Notes: generated by a model from the letters alone, not told the origin. A stretch of 64,000 bases of DNA from Cryptomeria japonica (GCF_030272615.1 NC_081412.1:24677860-24741859), one strand, 5' to 3'. Shown: positions 37,381 to 50,400, counted from the stretch's first letter. Made by a program: numbers and translations.

Positions 37381-38090
37381 CTAATCTTCCTTATCAACTC
37401 TCAATTTCCTTGCCGCAATCACTCTAGCCACCACAGGACAATCATTACCACATGCGGCATGAGCTGGGCTGACCACCATCTCATCAAAGTCTCTGAAGTC
37501 ATTCCCCACCCAATCTTCTCCCTTCCCTAAGCCCCAGTCCACCTCATTCTCACTATCATTTTCCAACAACATTCCTTCCTCCTTCGTGTAGCTCTTCACC
37601 CATTCATCTTATAGTTCTTGGTTGATTCTAACTAGTCACAATAGAAAGGCAATGATATGCCCCATACCCTCCCATTTCTCTTCTAGCATCTCTAACATTA
37701 AGGTGCGAACAATGGTGAATTTCCTCACCTCCGCCCCTCGCCCAATCAACATATAGTAGTTCTGTGGAAGCAAAATGAGGAGATTACCATCCAAATTGCC
37801 CAGGGATGTGTCGATTACCCCTAGAAAAGTATGCTTGAAAACTATTTGGCCTTAGCCTTTGTCACCCCCATGTATAACAGAACAACTAGAAACATAGATG
37901 TGATATATGTGTTAACTCTATAACGGTACAAGTCTTTAAGGAACTCCTTCCTCAACACCCTTTTAGTTGCATGCAGGACTAAGGGGTGGCCCGAAATGAG
38001 TATGGCTTGCATACACTTGTTAGTGATTTTCACCAAGAATGACATTTGTCTCTTGGTTGATTCCAATAGTATAGTCATGTTCATCACTCT
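37381..38090 (-). pseudogene. Broken coding-like segment downstream of the LINE
   Basis: Three adjoining minus-strand pieces read like one damaged protein of about 220 residues: 38087-37842, then a shifted frame through about 37630 (FKHTFLGVIDTSLGNLDG...), then 37599-37381 (...VARVIAARKLRVDKED, stop). A frameshift and two stops separate them. It begins about 435 bp beyond the LINE ORF2 stop. It could be a 3' part of that LINE or an unrelated older gene copy. No family recognised. Confidence 0.3.
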
Positions 38091-38524
38091 CCACTTAGAT
38101 TAGTTAGGTGACAGAAATAAAGTGATTTACCCACCTCTGCCAGCACCTATAAGTATTGGTTCGCCTTGTGTCATCATGGTGGGCTACTGACACACATATT
38201 CAAAGCTCTATCATCTAGCACATCACCCCAAATCTTCATATTACCTTATGGGATCCTATCCAACCTGTATTACCTTAGCAAAGTACATGACATACTCCCT
38301 CGATCCGATGAGTCACTACCCAAAAACAATCTCTACTTGTGTCTTCACCACATGCCCTTGTTTCGTATGTGATTAGTTGTGCCTCATAGCTTTAAATGGT
38401 GGTTCATTTCCATTTATGATTATTAAGGGCGCTCAATCCATCAGATCCCAGTCTACATTCAATAAATATTATCCCACTCATCAAATTTTTCTATTATTTT
38501 AGCATCTCATCTGCCATGTCAACT

Positions 38525-38930
38525 TTATGCCCTTTTTGTTGCCCACTTTGCCAACCTATCAACCATCTCATTGCCTTCCCTATAGATGTGGCTTATTTTT
38601 TAGTCTTTGAGTTTTCTAAGCAAATCTTTGATGGGTCAAAGTCATTGGCAAATTTTCCAATTTGGGTTGTCATTGAGGCAAATCACATTAATAGTTATAA
38701 GGGAGTCTCCCTCCAAGAGAATGCAATCCTATCTCCAAACCCATTTGCAATCCTATCAAAGCCTCTCTAAATTTTGCCTTATTATTTGTGGAAATTCCCA
38801 ATGGGATATATCTCTTTGCGACAATCAGTCCATGTTCACCATGTGTTATGCATCCTGCCCCACTTGGGCTTGGGTTACCTAAAAAGGCACCATCAAAATT
38901 GATCTCAGTCCTCCTTTTATTAGGAGCCAT
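38525..38930 (-). pseudogene. LINE RNase H domain
   Basis: EINFDGAFLGNPSPSGAGC (near 38900) is the first catalytic strand, and KFREALIGLQMGL holds the second acidic residue. After a frameshift, LLEGDSLITINVI carries the third. ISHIYREGNEMVDRLAKWA ends the domain, just before the ORF2 stop at 38525. Stops at about 38620-38570 break it. Confidence 0.82.
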
Positions 38931-39248
38931 CCACTTTACCTCTCTTATGTTTCTCTTGAGTCTATTACGCCCACCACCACCCTACATAGGGAGAATTTTT
39001 AGTTTTGTGAGCGTTTTGGATATCCTATCATCCTAGTTTGTAAAGATACTTTTCTTGAGTGCCTTATTTCTTGTTGCTTTGTTGACTAATTTTATTAATT
39101 GTCCTTCTATCTTTCCATAGGGCCTTTCACTATTTATTTCCTTATTGTGGAAGATCTTTTTGTGTCACTCCTTCCAGATTCCCCAGATAATTATGGAGGG
39201 AGTGACAAGCCACAGATTGTCAAAGATGGACTTCCTACCTTGATGTGG

Positions 39249-39527
39249 TCATATTTTGAACCAAGCTTCAATATCTTGCGGGATTGCGTGATGTAGATTT
39301 ATTTTCTCCATGAAAATTTTCCAGCAAGCATCCATATAAGGGTAGCCTAGCAATAAATGGTCAACCATTTCACTGTTTTTTTGCAAAGCACACATCTCCC
39401 TAGTCCCTGAATCCCAATCCTGGCCAATCAGTCCTCTATAAGAATCTTCTTTTGAATTTTCATCTAGATGAAAACCCCATCTTTTGGGAGTGCTTTTTCT
39501 CCAGAACATCTTGTTTGGCCAATGCAA
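39249..39527 (-). pseudogene. LINE zf-RVT-type region
   Basis: The piece contains CALQKNSEMVDHLLLGYPY, which matches the CxxC...E..xHLFxxCxx pattern of the zinc-binding region found between reverse transcriptase and RNase H in plant LINEs. Two of the expected cysteines are changed (CVLC to CALQ, GCPY to GYPY). Confidence 0.7.
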
Positions 39528-39834
39528 CTTCCTTTACCTTATATTCAAATTTTACCTGGTAGGTACTAGTGTTATCCCCACACCATCTCATGACATCCCC
39601 TTGATCAAATGGGACGATGGTTCTACTTCTTAGTATAGCAGTAAGTGTATCTTTTTGGTCTTAAGGGACATTGATATCTTGCAAAGAGTGTCATTCCCAA
39701 GTTTTTATTCCATTTTGGACTATCAATGACCCATAGTTGCATACCTTTCTTCTCCATATATGGATAGTCTCATTTCGAATATCCTCTAGATTGGGACTAC
39801 TATCAACCAATTCCATACCTCCCCATGAATCACT

Positions 39835-41100
39835 CTAAAAGGAAGTACTTTGTCCATTTATAACTTCGCATGTTATGTGTTTCATGAAAATGTCCCTACA
39901 TTCCAATATGTAGTTCCATACTGAAGAGTCTCTAGAGGGGTCAATTGTTGTGAGGATTCGAATGGGTTCATTAAAGTCTAGGTATTTCCTTCTGAGAATT
40001 CGAACCCATTTATGTTCCCTATTCGCATGCACTAACTTGGCCCCCATAGCCAAATTCATGAGTGTTAATTGTCATATACATGTACCTCTAACCTCCTTAG
40101 AAAGGCAATTTTTTCCCATGTGATCAAAGGTAGCTTTTGATCATCACTTCTGCCACTCCAAAAAAATCTCCTCATTATTTGGATGAGGTCTTCTTCAACT
40201 ACCTTAATTAGCTTTAAGCATGTCATCAAGTAAACTGGAATGGCCGAGAGGACAATCTTAATCATAAGAAGTCTTCTTATTGAGGTTACCCATTTTCCTT
40301 TCAAAGTTTCCATCATGCTCTTGTAGCTATTGATTAGATTCACCTAGTAACATTTCTTATTGATACCAACAAATGACATCCCTGAAAAGCAACTTGGGAA
40401 GTTGGCCACTTTCAAGTTCAAAATTCTTGACAAATCTCTCTGCAATCTAGGTTGTGTATTGAGGAAGAAAACCTTTGATTTCCTCCAGTTAATTCTTTGG
40501 ATTGACACCCTACAATATTCATCAAGAAAAATATCGATGGTCCTGGCTTCCCTTCTACATGTTGTGCTAAATAGGACAGTTTCATCAACAAATTGCTAAT
40601 GTGTGACAAGGTCCAAACTATTGGCCACAGATACATCCTTCCATTTACCTTCTCTCCTTAAAGCATTTATGCTTTTGCCAAGTGCTTTGGCCATAATGAT
40701 GGATAGAAAAGGGGATAATGGATCTCCTTGTCTAATGCCTTTAGTGGTGAAGAAGAAATCGTGCACAACTCCATTCAGCAGGATTGATAATTATGGGTTA
40801 GTGATGCAACTTCTGACCCAGTTGATACAACTATCACTAAAACCATACTTTCCAAGAACTTCCAACAGGAATTGCCTCACTAGATCATAGGCCTTAAGTA
40901 TATCTAATTTCGGGATCATACAATCTTCCCTTGTCTTCTTTATCGGATGAATAGTTTCATGTGCTATAATGATGCCTTCTACAATTGACCTCCTTGGTGC
41001 AAAGCCACTTTTTTCATCTGATATGACTTCTTTAGGGATATTCTTGAGCCTGTTTACAATGATCTTGGTGACTATCTTATACATTGTGTTGCAGAGAGCT
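39835..41100 (-). pseudogene. LINE ORF2 reverse transcriptase
   Basis: Fingers and palm motifs are clear: KSGFAPRRSIVEGIIIAHE and KLDILKAYD at 41084-40791, then GIRQGDPLSPF near 40735-40703. The catalytic FADD box reads FVDE (40592-40581), so the second aspartate is replaced by glutamate. The thumb region continues at 40343-40065 (RRLLMIKIVLSAIPVYLM) and 40059-39835. The frame is broken at several points, so the enzyme cannot be made. Confidence 0.85.
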
Positions 41101-41659
41101 ATTGCCTAAAATCACTCATTGACTGTGGGGTTTTCTTCTTAGGAATGAGTGCCAAAAAAGTGTGAGTCAGTGTTCCCAATCTAACCATTTTTCTTCTTGA
41201 TTCTTCTACCACCATAGTCGAATCCTCTTCCACAATGTTCCAAAAATTTTGGAAGAAGCTGGTCGGAAAGTCATCTGGTTCAGGGGCTTTGTCTGGGTTT
41301 AGTTGAAATGTTGCAATCTTGACTTCTTCTTTCCCTATTTTCTAATATAATGCATTGCTTTGTTCTACATTAATTACCACAGGGATGGAATTGAGCATTC
41401 TTTCTCTCTCTTCTCTATGTTATTGTACTTGTTCAAAATTGACTCGAAAAACCAAACATCTTCAACATTGACCTCTTCTATGGATTGTGTCATCACATTG
41501 TCCTCTCTCTTGATCTATGTGATCCTATTCTACTATGGTTAGCCACCGCCATTCGATGAAATTATTTGGTGTTCCTATCCCCTTCTCTCAACCATGTGTC
41601 CCTAAATTTTTGCCTCCAGAAGCATTCTTTGTGTTTCAATCTCTCAGAAAGTTCTTTCT

Positions 41660-42648
41660 TTAGGGATTGTCTACCTCATACTCCTTGCCCCCCATCCCAT
41701 CTTTTATGATTAGTGTTGACAACTCTTGATCTACTCTTTCTTTTTCAATGACTATGTTCTTGAAGTGAGTTATGTTCCATTCCTTGAAAATAGTATTGGC
41801 ATAGCTTAGCTTCTTGCTCATCTTGAATAGATTGGAGTGGTTCCCAATCATGACTTCATTCCTCCAACCAGTTACCAGATCTATGATTTTATCATCCCTC
41901 AGCCACATACTCTCAAATTTGAAAGGGTTACCTTTGGGGGGGACATCAATTTTGGTCAATAGCTACACAGGGTAGTGATTTGATCGTATGAAAGGCAAAT
42001 TGAGGCTTTGTGGGCGACTACTTGCTCATTCCATTCCCCAAACAATATAAATTTGTCTAGTCATTTAGCGATGCTCGTGAATCCTCTTCTTCTATTTGTC
42101 CAAGTGAAAACCCCATTCTTAGTTTACAAGTCCTTTAGCTGGTTGACATCTACAAATTCTTGGTAGTCTTGCTAAACATTTGTGATCCTCAATAGGCCAC
42201 CCCTTTTTTCTTCATTATTTACTATGAAAATCCCATGCAACCATGCCTCTCTCCCCGCATGGTTCTCATTTCTATTGGAGATTTGGTACCATAAATACCT
42301 TTTACTTATTGTGGCAATCGGTGCATATACATTTATTAGAATAAAGTGCTCATTTCTCTGCAATATTATGCATCTAATGATAATCCAGCTCCTGCCATCT
42401 TCTAATATTTCCCCTTCAATTGTTAAGGGGTTCCATATTAACCCTAATCCTCCAAATGCTCCATCTAATTCAACAAAATAGCCCTTCCACTGCCTCTGAC
42501 AATTCAAACCTCTATCACTTTCTTCTCTTCTCAATTTTTTTTCTTGCATCAATAGAATATCGACATTTGCTTGGTCAATTTGGCACTTGAACAAACGCCA
42601 CTTGTCAAGGATTTTTATGCCTCTAACATTCCATATAATGATTTCCAT
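41660..42648 (-). pseudogene. LINE ORF2 endonuclease domain
   Basis: Starts MEIIIWNVRGI (42648), the AP-endonuclease-like first strand with the Asn, followed by LLMQEKKL, where the catalytic Glu is present, and the INVYAP motif. After a break, PFKFESMWLRD...KEWN (41959-41660) matches the linker between endonuclease and reverse transcriptase. The domain nicks target DNA in LINE retrotransposition. It is interrupted by stops between 42172 and 41960. Confidence 0.8.
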
Positions 42649-42821
42649 TGTCCCTAGGGAAGGATGACATCCTTCTCTGATCTTAGTTTCATTTGTCCTA
42701 CTGCATTAGCAACAATTTCTAACTTCGCTTTTTTCATTTTTTGTCCTTGCTTTCCCTTCCTCTTAATATTTGGCTTATTCAACTTTGACTTAGTTTGTTC
42801 TAGCATCCTTTCCTCCAATAG

Positions 42822-43589
42822 TTATCCTTCTTCTTCTTCTCCCACTTCTTCATCCTCTGTTTTTAACTCTATTTTTCTCTCCCCATTCCCTAGGTGAGTC
42901 TCATCTTTGTTTGGGTCACTGGATTTCTCCTTCGCCTCCTTTTCATCTATGTACTCATTTGTTTCTTTTGTATTGATTGTAATTCCCCTGTCTTCAACTT
43001 CTAACTCTCCCTCATTCCCCAAAGGTTCATGTGGATTCTCTAGGTCATTTTCTTCTTCTATGTTCCTAACTCCTCTATTCCTTTCCAACCCCCCCCCCCC
43101 CCCCATTTCATAAAGATCCATGTTTCCTTTAGTCTTGTCAATGACTTCCTCATATATCAATAGTAATAGAATGTTTAATTAGATCAAGGTTAGGCGCCTT
43201 ACCATTCAAGTTTGCATAATGGTGTAATGGTCCTTCATCATTCATGACTTTATCTTTCCCCTTTCATGGTTTGCTCATGCGCTCCCACATCCTTGACTCT
43301 GTGTTAGGGTGATTCTTGCTCCACCAATTACCAAAGCTATCCACCTTTGGAATTACTTTTTGCCAATACCTCCTTTGATTGTAACCATTTTTATTTAATA
43401 AATATGTGACCTAATTCTTGTTAATTTGATTTTGTCTCTCTCAACACTAATCCAAGTTGTGTTCTCTTCTATGGGTTTTCCATCTATTTGGTCGTAGTCA
43501 TGGTAAACTACTTTGTTTGTTTTCTTGGAACACCCCCACCCTGAGTATCTATCCTTTGTCTCCTTGAGAGCTGAAAATTTGGATGGCAT
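42822..43589 (-). pseudogene. LINE ORF1-like region
   Basis: Two open pieces, 43589-43395 (MPSKFSALKETKDRYSGWG...) and 43160-42822 (acidic, ending in poly-Glu), lie where ORF1 belongs. Upstream, a broken MAGKANKAK...LEEKTWGDVEED stretch at about 43775-43690 resembles the start of plant LINE ORF1. No zinc knuckle is visible. Confidence 0.5.
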
Positions 43590-43837
43590 TTTTCTACCTA
43601 GTGCCCTCCTTCATAAACCCATTGTGGTGAGTGGATCTTCCCATCCACCACCTTCACAACAAACCCCTCCCTTGCTCACCTATCTTCTTCAACATCTCCC
43701 CATGTTTTTTCTTCTAGATCGCCTGCTCTCCTTTGAGTTTATTCACACAATTTTGCTTTGTTTGCCTTTCCCGCCATCTTTTGTTCCAAAATTCTTCTTT
43801 CTACTTAATTTATATAGATTAATATTAAGATATATAA

Positions 43838-44800
43838 TCTACTTACATATCATGTGTGCGTGAGTCATTAAAGATTTATTTTAATATGTGAAAAATAAGG
43901 AAACATGAACCCAATACAAGTATGTTCCTTAGTTATTGCATTGTTGAGATTTTTAGCAAGAAAGGTCTAAATTTGAAATTATTTATCTTAGGTTTTTTTG
44001 AATGCTCGATATTCAATATTTATAAGCATATATCCCAAATTATGGAATGAAATAAATCTTAAAAAAAAAAGATTTTTGAAAGATAAAGCAGTGGAGCGAA
44101 ATAAGATTAGACAAATCTAGGTTTTTGCCTTACAGATATTATGGATTATCTTTAAGGATAAAGTAGTTTTTTCATAAGATAAGATATGATAAAATTTTAG
44201 TTAATTATTAACTCAATGATTTTTTTAAATTTATTTTTGATGTTTTAAATAAATAAAAAATAATAATTTAATAATAAATGCCAAATAAAGGTAAACAATT
44301 TTTTAATTATTATTTTAAAAAATATTATTAAATATATTAAACGAATTGAAGAAAAATATTGAGTATATTTTCTAAGATTTTTTCAATGAATGAAAGCCCT
44401 TATATTAATTTTATTAATACACAATTACTATTTTTTTTATAAGTATATAATAAGTTTAAAATTCATTTCTTATTAATAAAATTACACTATTTAAATCCAA
44501 GCTTCAAAATTTCAAATAAAAAAAGCAAAAAATGAGGTTGGAATGAAGCAATAGAGGGCGATTTCCAGCAATATAGCACATGAGGAGCAAGATTAAGTGA
44601 CCAAGGAATAAAGTATATGAGAACAAGGATAGGGAATGGGTGGCATTTTCTCCTCTAGCCACAAGTGCAAACAATATCCTCATCAGGAGGAGGAATGTAA
44701 GAGGGACACAAAAAAGGGCATTTTGGGGAAACCAAAGCATAGTAAACCACAGGGATGCTAGAATGACAAGACCTTGGGGGAACCAAGCTTGGGAATAGGA
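43838..44800. other. AT-rich anonymous DNA, then possible start of a LINE ORF1
   Basis: 43840-44500 is AT-rich with nothing recognised. 44510-44800 leads into the LINE ORF1 fragment without a readable frame. Confidence 0.3.
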
Positions 44801-44801
44801 G

Positions 44802-45186
44802 AAGATGGGGTTTGGGAAACCCCATTTACAAATTCCCAAATGCGAAGTGTTGCTTTTCCCCACAAAAATCCTCATCTCCAACAAGGAGAAAATAGAAGCA
44901 ACAACCTTCTTTGCTAAATGGGTTGGAAGTGGTGCAGTACTAAGCAAGATTAGAGAATGGTGTGAGAGGCATTGAGAGTTTATAATCAAGTTAAGGGCAT
45001 TAGAAAATAACTTTTTCTTAATAGAATGTGAGTCATCTAATTTGAAAAAGGATATTATGCATAGTGGTCTTTTTATAGTGGAAGAAGTTGGCTTCTTCTT
45101 GAAAGATTGGGTTCCTAATTTTAACCCCTTCAAGCAAAAAATGGGTAAAAATCATACTTGGATAAGTCTAAAAAACTTGTCATTAG
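44802..45186 (+). pseudogene. LINE ORF1 (DUF4283-type) fragment, left half
   Basis: The plus frame reads through FFAKWVGSGAVLSKIREWC, NNFFLIECES, then GLFIVEEVGFFLKDWVP and HTWISLKNLS. This is the order seen in DUF4283 proteins encoded by plant LINE ORF1, thought to bind nucleic acid. One in-frame TGA is present. It stops abruptly at 45186, where the Tat element begins; the same domain resumes at 62263 beyond the element. The long minus-strand open frame over it (44504-45133) is its shadow. Confidence 0.75.
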
Positions 45187-46311
45187 TGTTGAGGCTAAAG
45201 TTGAACTCCAAAGAAGTATCCTGAAACTTATTAGTCCATCATAAAGTATAAAAGAAAGCTACATGAAACTTAGCTTCAACCAATGAAGTAACATGAAATA
45301 AACAAGATTATACCTTCCATGATTTACACCTCATTGTGTCCTAACTCCACTGTTCTTGGTTGCAGATGATTTTGCTCTCAGACAAGCATTGGTAGCTTCC
45401 AAGATGGCATATGAAGAATGGCCTGATAGTTAACTGATACTCTGATATGCAAATGATATTAAGCTAACATGTTATGAAAATGATTTATGCTCAAAACTCT
45501 AAAAATGGTTTTTGCTTCAAACTCAAACTCATAGATGCAAGATAAAGACTCCTAGAATTAAATTTAAGATTATCTATTAGACTATTAGTTTAAAAAATGT
45601 CTTAGGAGACCTCTATTTATAGATTTTTGAGTGCATAAGCTTAGGTGGAAGAGATCAATGGTCATGATCAAATCTTGTAATTTTCAATGGCTATGAGCAA
45701 GAGGTTGAGATGTGAGAGAGAAAGGTGGAAAATGTTCCTCCTACTCCTACATGATGGAGGAAAAGGCAAGTGCCATTCGTCTCACCTTGATTGAGGATGA
45801 AAACTGAGAGAATATAAGATAGTTGGAGAAGATTTAGGGATAAGAGGACAAGTGGACTCAACTTCCTCCAAAGATGTAGGAAGGTTGGAGAGAATATAGG
45901 GAGATTGAGGAATGTGTGTACGTACACATTATTTGGAGAATGAAATGAATGTTGAAGATAATGATATATTAATATAAAAAATATTAATATCTTTAGCCAC
46001 ATAATGGATGAGTTGGCAAAGAAAAAGTGATGTGGAGATGAGGGAGAGTTGGAAAAGGGAGATTAAATAATTAAGAAATTATTTAATTAAGAAGATTATA
46101 GGATAGTGGATAGAAGTTAATTACAAGATATTTAATTAATTGGGTTAGAATAAAAGCTAAATGAATTAATTAATAAAATATTTTAATTAAATAATAGAAG
46201 AATGAATTAAATAAATTAATGTTTTTAAATTAACTATTTAACAGAAGAATAATTATTAAATAAATATTAAATATTAATTTAATTGCTCATAGCCAATTTT
46301 ATGTGTATACA
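45187..46311 (-). repeat. Tat 3' LTR
   Basis: 1125 bp, TG...CA. On the minus strand a TATA box CTATAAATAGAG lies at 45611-45622. By eye it differs from the other LTR at a few per cent of sites plus small indels. The last 300 bp is A/T-rich (AATTAATTAA words). Confidence 0.93.
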
Positions 46312-46325
46312 TTTTGCCCCTCTTT
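46312..46325 (-). other. Tat polypurine tract
   Basis: AAAGAGGGGCAAAA on the minus strand lies immediately before the 3' LTR start TGTATACA. This is the expected position and composition for plus-strand priming. Confidence 0.88.
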
Positions 46326-49172
46326 AAAATAATGTTGAGACAACATTGTTTGAAAGATTAAATCAAGTCTTGATAATTCGCCCGACAAAGATAAAAATCC
46401 TAATTGTGTTCCCCCTCGGGAGATTGATCGTGAAATTGTTGAAAATTTTGGATTGAATGATTGATCTCACGATAATTGATTGAAAAGATTTATGCAACTT
46501 TGGCTGATGCAAATGTGCACTCTCTGATTACTTTGATATTCTTCTTGATTTGATGATTGATGGAGTTTTATTGACCTCATGATCGATGAGAGTCAATGAT
46601 ATAAACTCGAAGGTTTGATGATCCGATAGGATATAGTTTGATTGACTTCATGATTGATGAATGTCAATGATATGAACTCGAAGCTTTGATGATCTGATAG
46701 GATAGAGTTTGATTGACTTCATGATTGATGAACGTCAATGATGTAACTCAAGATTGGATAGACTAGATGCGTAACCTCATGATGAATGAGCGTCACTGAT
46801 ATGTGGTCAAAGAGATTGATAGAAATTTCAAGTGAGCAGACAGGATAGCTGATTGATTGATCAAAGCGATTGATTGGATCAAGAACATACATTTTTTTGA
46901 TATCATGTTGCAAGAGGATATAGATGTATTGATTCATTTAGGGGGGAGCAGGAGGATTAGTGAGGCCTACAACATCTTAAAAGAGTGGTGCTCTTTGTCC
47001 TAGTTGACATATTGATATGAGACATTGATTTGTATCATGGTACATTGTATTTTATTGATTTTGGTGATATCATTGTATACTTGGCCTTCTTTTTTTTTAT
47101 GATGATATGCAGACATGGACTCTATATGCTGCTGATGATTCATGATTTATTATATACATGCTACTCTATATGATGATGACTTATATGCATTGATTACATA
47201 GATTATATATGCAGTGATTAGATGGATGATGTTATGATGATCTTTATCCATGGATGATATGATGATGATCTTTCCTTTCCTTTATATTTAAAGATGTTCT
47301 CTTGATGATATGATGATGATCTATATGATGTAATGTGATTTGCTTTACCTATATGAAAATGATTATGGAAAAATGTGTATATGCAAATGGATGTTATTAT
47401 GAATATGCATGTGATGATATGATGATGAAATGAAATGCATGTGATTTTTTATTTGATAATCATGGATGCAAATGTTTATAATGATAACTTAAATGATATG
47501 TGTGACGAGACTCATGTGATGGATGCCTATTATGATGTATATGCATATGTTAATGAGGTGATATTGTGATTCTTATAAATGTGATGTTATGATCGCAATG
47601 AGATGCTTATAATGATATGATAGATGAAAAAGACACAATTAAATGATCTTTAATGGATATAATGAACTAATGATTACTAGATGCAAAATGATGATGAACT
47701 TAATGCAACTAATAATGACAAATGATCAATGAAATGCAGTAATGAAATGCAAATGTTTTTTTGTTATGATTGAATGCAAACTAATGAAATGAATGATGAC
47801 GATTAATATGCAAACCTAATTATTTTAAAGATAAATGAACCTAAAATGATCAATGCAAATTGTTTTTGTTTGCCCAAGTATACTCAATATTTATTTATGA
47901 CCATTGATCCTTGAATGAAATGGGATGAATGCTTATAATACAAATGATAAAATGAATGCAAATGATAATTAATCTAAATGATCTATATAAAATGATACTT
48001 CCATTCTTCACATGCTTTCTTGTAATAGTGCTTGATTTCATCATTGAGATTTTAAATGTTGTAAGAAAATACAAGCAACTTGACATAATGATTCAAGTTG
48101 ATCCGAGTGCTTCTTACATGGATTTTGATATAGCAAGTTTATACAAGCAACTTGATATAATGAATCAAGTTGACCTGAGTATTTCTTGTAGAACGAATAA
48201 GGATTATCCCCTTTCATGCATGACTCGGAACGTCCTCCATGATCTTTTGCCAATCATATCCTTAGACAAGTACATACCTTAGTAAGAGATAAACCACATA
48301 CAACAAACAAAGAAAATAATCATGCCCCATCATAGCTTCAATAGTCATGGACATCATTGAATTGTATAGAGTACATGGTTAGCGAAAATTAAGATATAAA
48401 CATTGAATCTTATGTGTCATTCATATGTTCTCATGGTCATTAACTGATATAATCATCTTGATAAATGTTCATTTGATAATCCTTCATTACTTGTTGGCTT
48501 AAATCTTCGTATTCTGAATGCCACAATTCAGTTGTTACAAATGCCTTGATCTTCATTGCTTGTTGTTCATCATCTGTTTCAAAGCCCTAAGTGTTTTTAG
48601 TTTTTTCTAAATTTTTTGAATGTTTTTGGATTTTTAAAGATTTAAAAGATCACCTTCGCAAAAGGATTTTAGGATTTTGCCCCCAACAGAAACAAACTTT
48701 ATTATGGATGTACAAAAAATGATCCAAACCATGGTGGGATGCAATGCAAAAATGATTAATTCTAATAAAAACTAAGACAGTGACTACGCTAAGTATGTCA
48801 AAGATTAATAACTTGTTTGATAAGCTACATATATTCTTGCTAATGATTCAAAGCAATGGATGCGAAAGATAGAATGAATATGTGAGGATAGATGGATGTG
48901 ATAGGATGGATATATGTGATAGGATAGATGGATGCGATAGGATGGATATATGCGCAAAGTGATCTCATAGATGGAAGAACCCACTTTTAGATAGCGCCTG
49001 TTTACCAGGTTTTCACCATCTAAATTTATTGCATTTTTTCCATGTTTGATTTTTTTGTAACTGTTTTTGTTGTTTTACACTGTTTTTTATTTTTTGTTTT
49101 TTGTTTTTTAGGGATTTTTGCTGCTTTTCTGATTTTTAGGCTTTTTTTGCTTTTTTGCTGTTTTTGATACTT
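46326..49172 (-). other. Tat 3' spacer with low-complexity and tandem repeats
   Basis: About 2.85 kb between the integrase stop and the polypurine tract, without a credible gene. It contains three tandem copies of a roughly 76-bp unit at about 46552-46745 (TTGAT..ACTTCATGATTGATGA), a long GATGATATGATGATG-like tract at 47080-47800, and a tandem duplication at 48061-48190 (ACAAGCAACTTGA.ATAATGA). Long 3' spacers are usual in Tat elements. Confidence 0.7.
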
Positions 49173-50400
49173 TTAAGCATAGAATTTCTTCATATGCATA
49201 GTATTGATAGGCTCATCAAACCAATCACCTTCTAGTGTAGATAATCTGTATGCTCCTAAACCATATGTTGCTACCATGACAAAGGGACCTAACCAGTTTG
49301 GCTCAAATTTACCTTTCTTTTCTTAATCTTGTTGATTTTGTGGATTTTCTCTTAAGACCAGATCTCCAATCTGGAAAATTATTGGCTTAACTCTATGGTT
49401 ATAACTTCTCGCCATTCTCTATTGATATGCCTTCAAGTGATATGAAGCATTTTGGCAATGCTCCTGAAACAAATCAAGTTCTTGAAGTCTAGAGACTTGC
49501 TGCTCTTCTTCTGGAATAAGACCTTTCAAGGATACTCGTAGAGAAGGTATCTCTACTTCTACTGGTAATATGGCTTCTGATCCATAGACAAAGCAATACG
49601 AAGTTTCCCCCGTTGGTGTGCGGATGCTAGTTCTGTATGCCCAAAGTGCAGGATTTAGCTGAATATGCCAGTCTTTACCAGCTTCATTAACTGTTTTCTT
49701 GAGGATTTTTAGGATTGTCTTGTTTGATTCCTCAGCTTGACCATTTCCTTATGGATAATATGGTGTAGAAAACCTATGTTGGATATGAAATCGCTCACAT
49801 AGTTCCTTTACATCTTGATTCTTAAATGGTCTCCCATTATTGGTGATGATGGTCATAGGGTCTCCATAGCGACAGATTATATAATTCAGGATGAATGATG
49901 ATATTTGTTTTCCTGTCACCTTTGTCAAAGGCACTTCTTCAATCCATTTAGTGAAATACTTAGTAGCAGTTAAAATAAACTTATGTCTATTAGAAGATGA
50001 AGGATTTATTTTACCCATTAGGTCAAGTCCCGATTGAGAGAATGGCCATGATCCTTCCATAGGATGCAGTTCTTGTGTTGGTGCACAAATGAGATTCCCA
50101 TGAATCTAACATAGTTTGCATCTCTTAGCATATGTAAATGAATCTATCTCCATAGTAGGCCAATAGTAACCCAAGCGAACAAGTTTCTTGGCCAATGTTA
50201 AACCAATTGAGTGCATGCCACAAATACCTACATGGACTTCGTTAAGAAATTTCTCAAACTCTTCTTATTCAAGACACCTCAATAAAGTACTATCTAAACC
50301 TCTTCTATATAAGGTATCATCAATGATAGTATAGCGGGATGACTGACGGATAAAATTTATTTTCTGGTTGCGGGATAGGTCAGGAGGAAGGATATTCTCC
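49173..50400 (-). pseudogene. Tat integrase
   Basis: A zinc-binding H..H..C..C region (HVGICGMHS ... AKRCKLC, about 50250-50100) precedes the core DDE domain (50060 onward: GLDLMGKINPSSSNRHKFI). The first catalytic Asp site reads TATK and the second TNNG instead of TATD and TDNG, while the Glu in NGQAEESNK is kept. A GPF-type C-terminal motif (NWLGPFVM, about 49290) and the end MKKFYA-stop at 49173 complete the usual length. In-frame stops occur at about 50108, 49752, 49424 and 49325. The enzyme inserts element cDNA; this copy has lost two of three catalytic residues. Confidence 0.88.

Larger units (their letters stand above)
38525..43790 (-). mobile_element. Nearly full-length LINE (L1/RTE-like plant type), decayed
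   Basis: In minus-strand order: an ORF1-like part (from about 43790), endonuclease, reverse transcriptase, zf-RVT-type region and RNase H ending with TAA at 38527-38525. This is the full domain order of plant L1-type LINEs. Many stops and frameshifts break every ORF. No poly(A) tail or target duplication was found. A 16-base C run at 43089-43104 lies in ORF1 and reads as glycines. Confidence 0.85.
34748..43837. repeat. 29-bp exact inverted repeat bracketing the LINE-rich block
   Basis: TTATATATCTTAATATTAAT plus nine further bases at 34748-34776 has its exact complement at 43809-43837. The similarity does not extend beyond these 29 bp. It lies just outside the minus LINE start and just before the plus RNase H remnant. 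Confidence 0.7.

Noticed and set aside
44504-45133. 209-codon minus-strand open frame
   Set aside because: It is antisense to the LINE ORF1 (DUF4283-like) fragment and extends beyond it into non-coding sequence; it has no family motif.
45691-46002. Open frame present in both Tat LTRs (also 61633-61944)
   Set aside because: Its recurrence is explained by LTR identity; the peptide is hydrophobic low-information text and lies in U3/R sequence.
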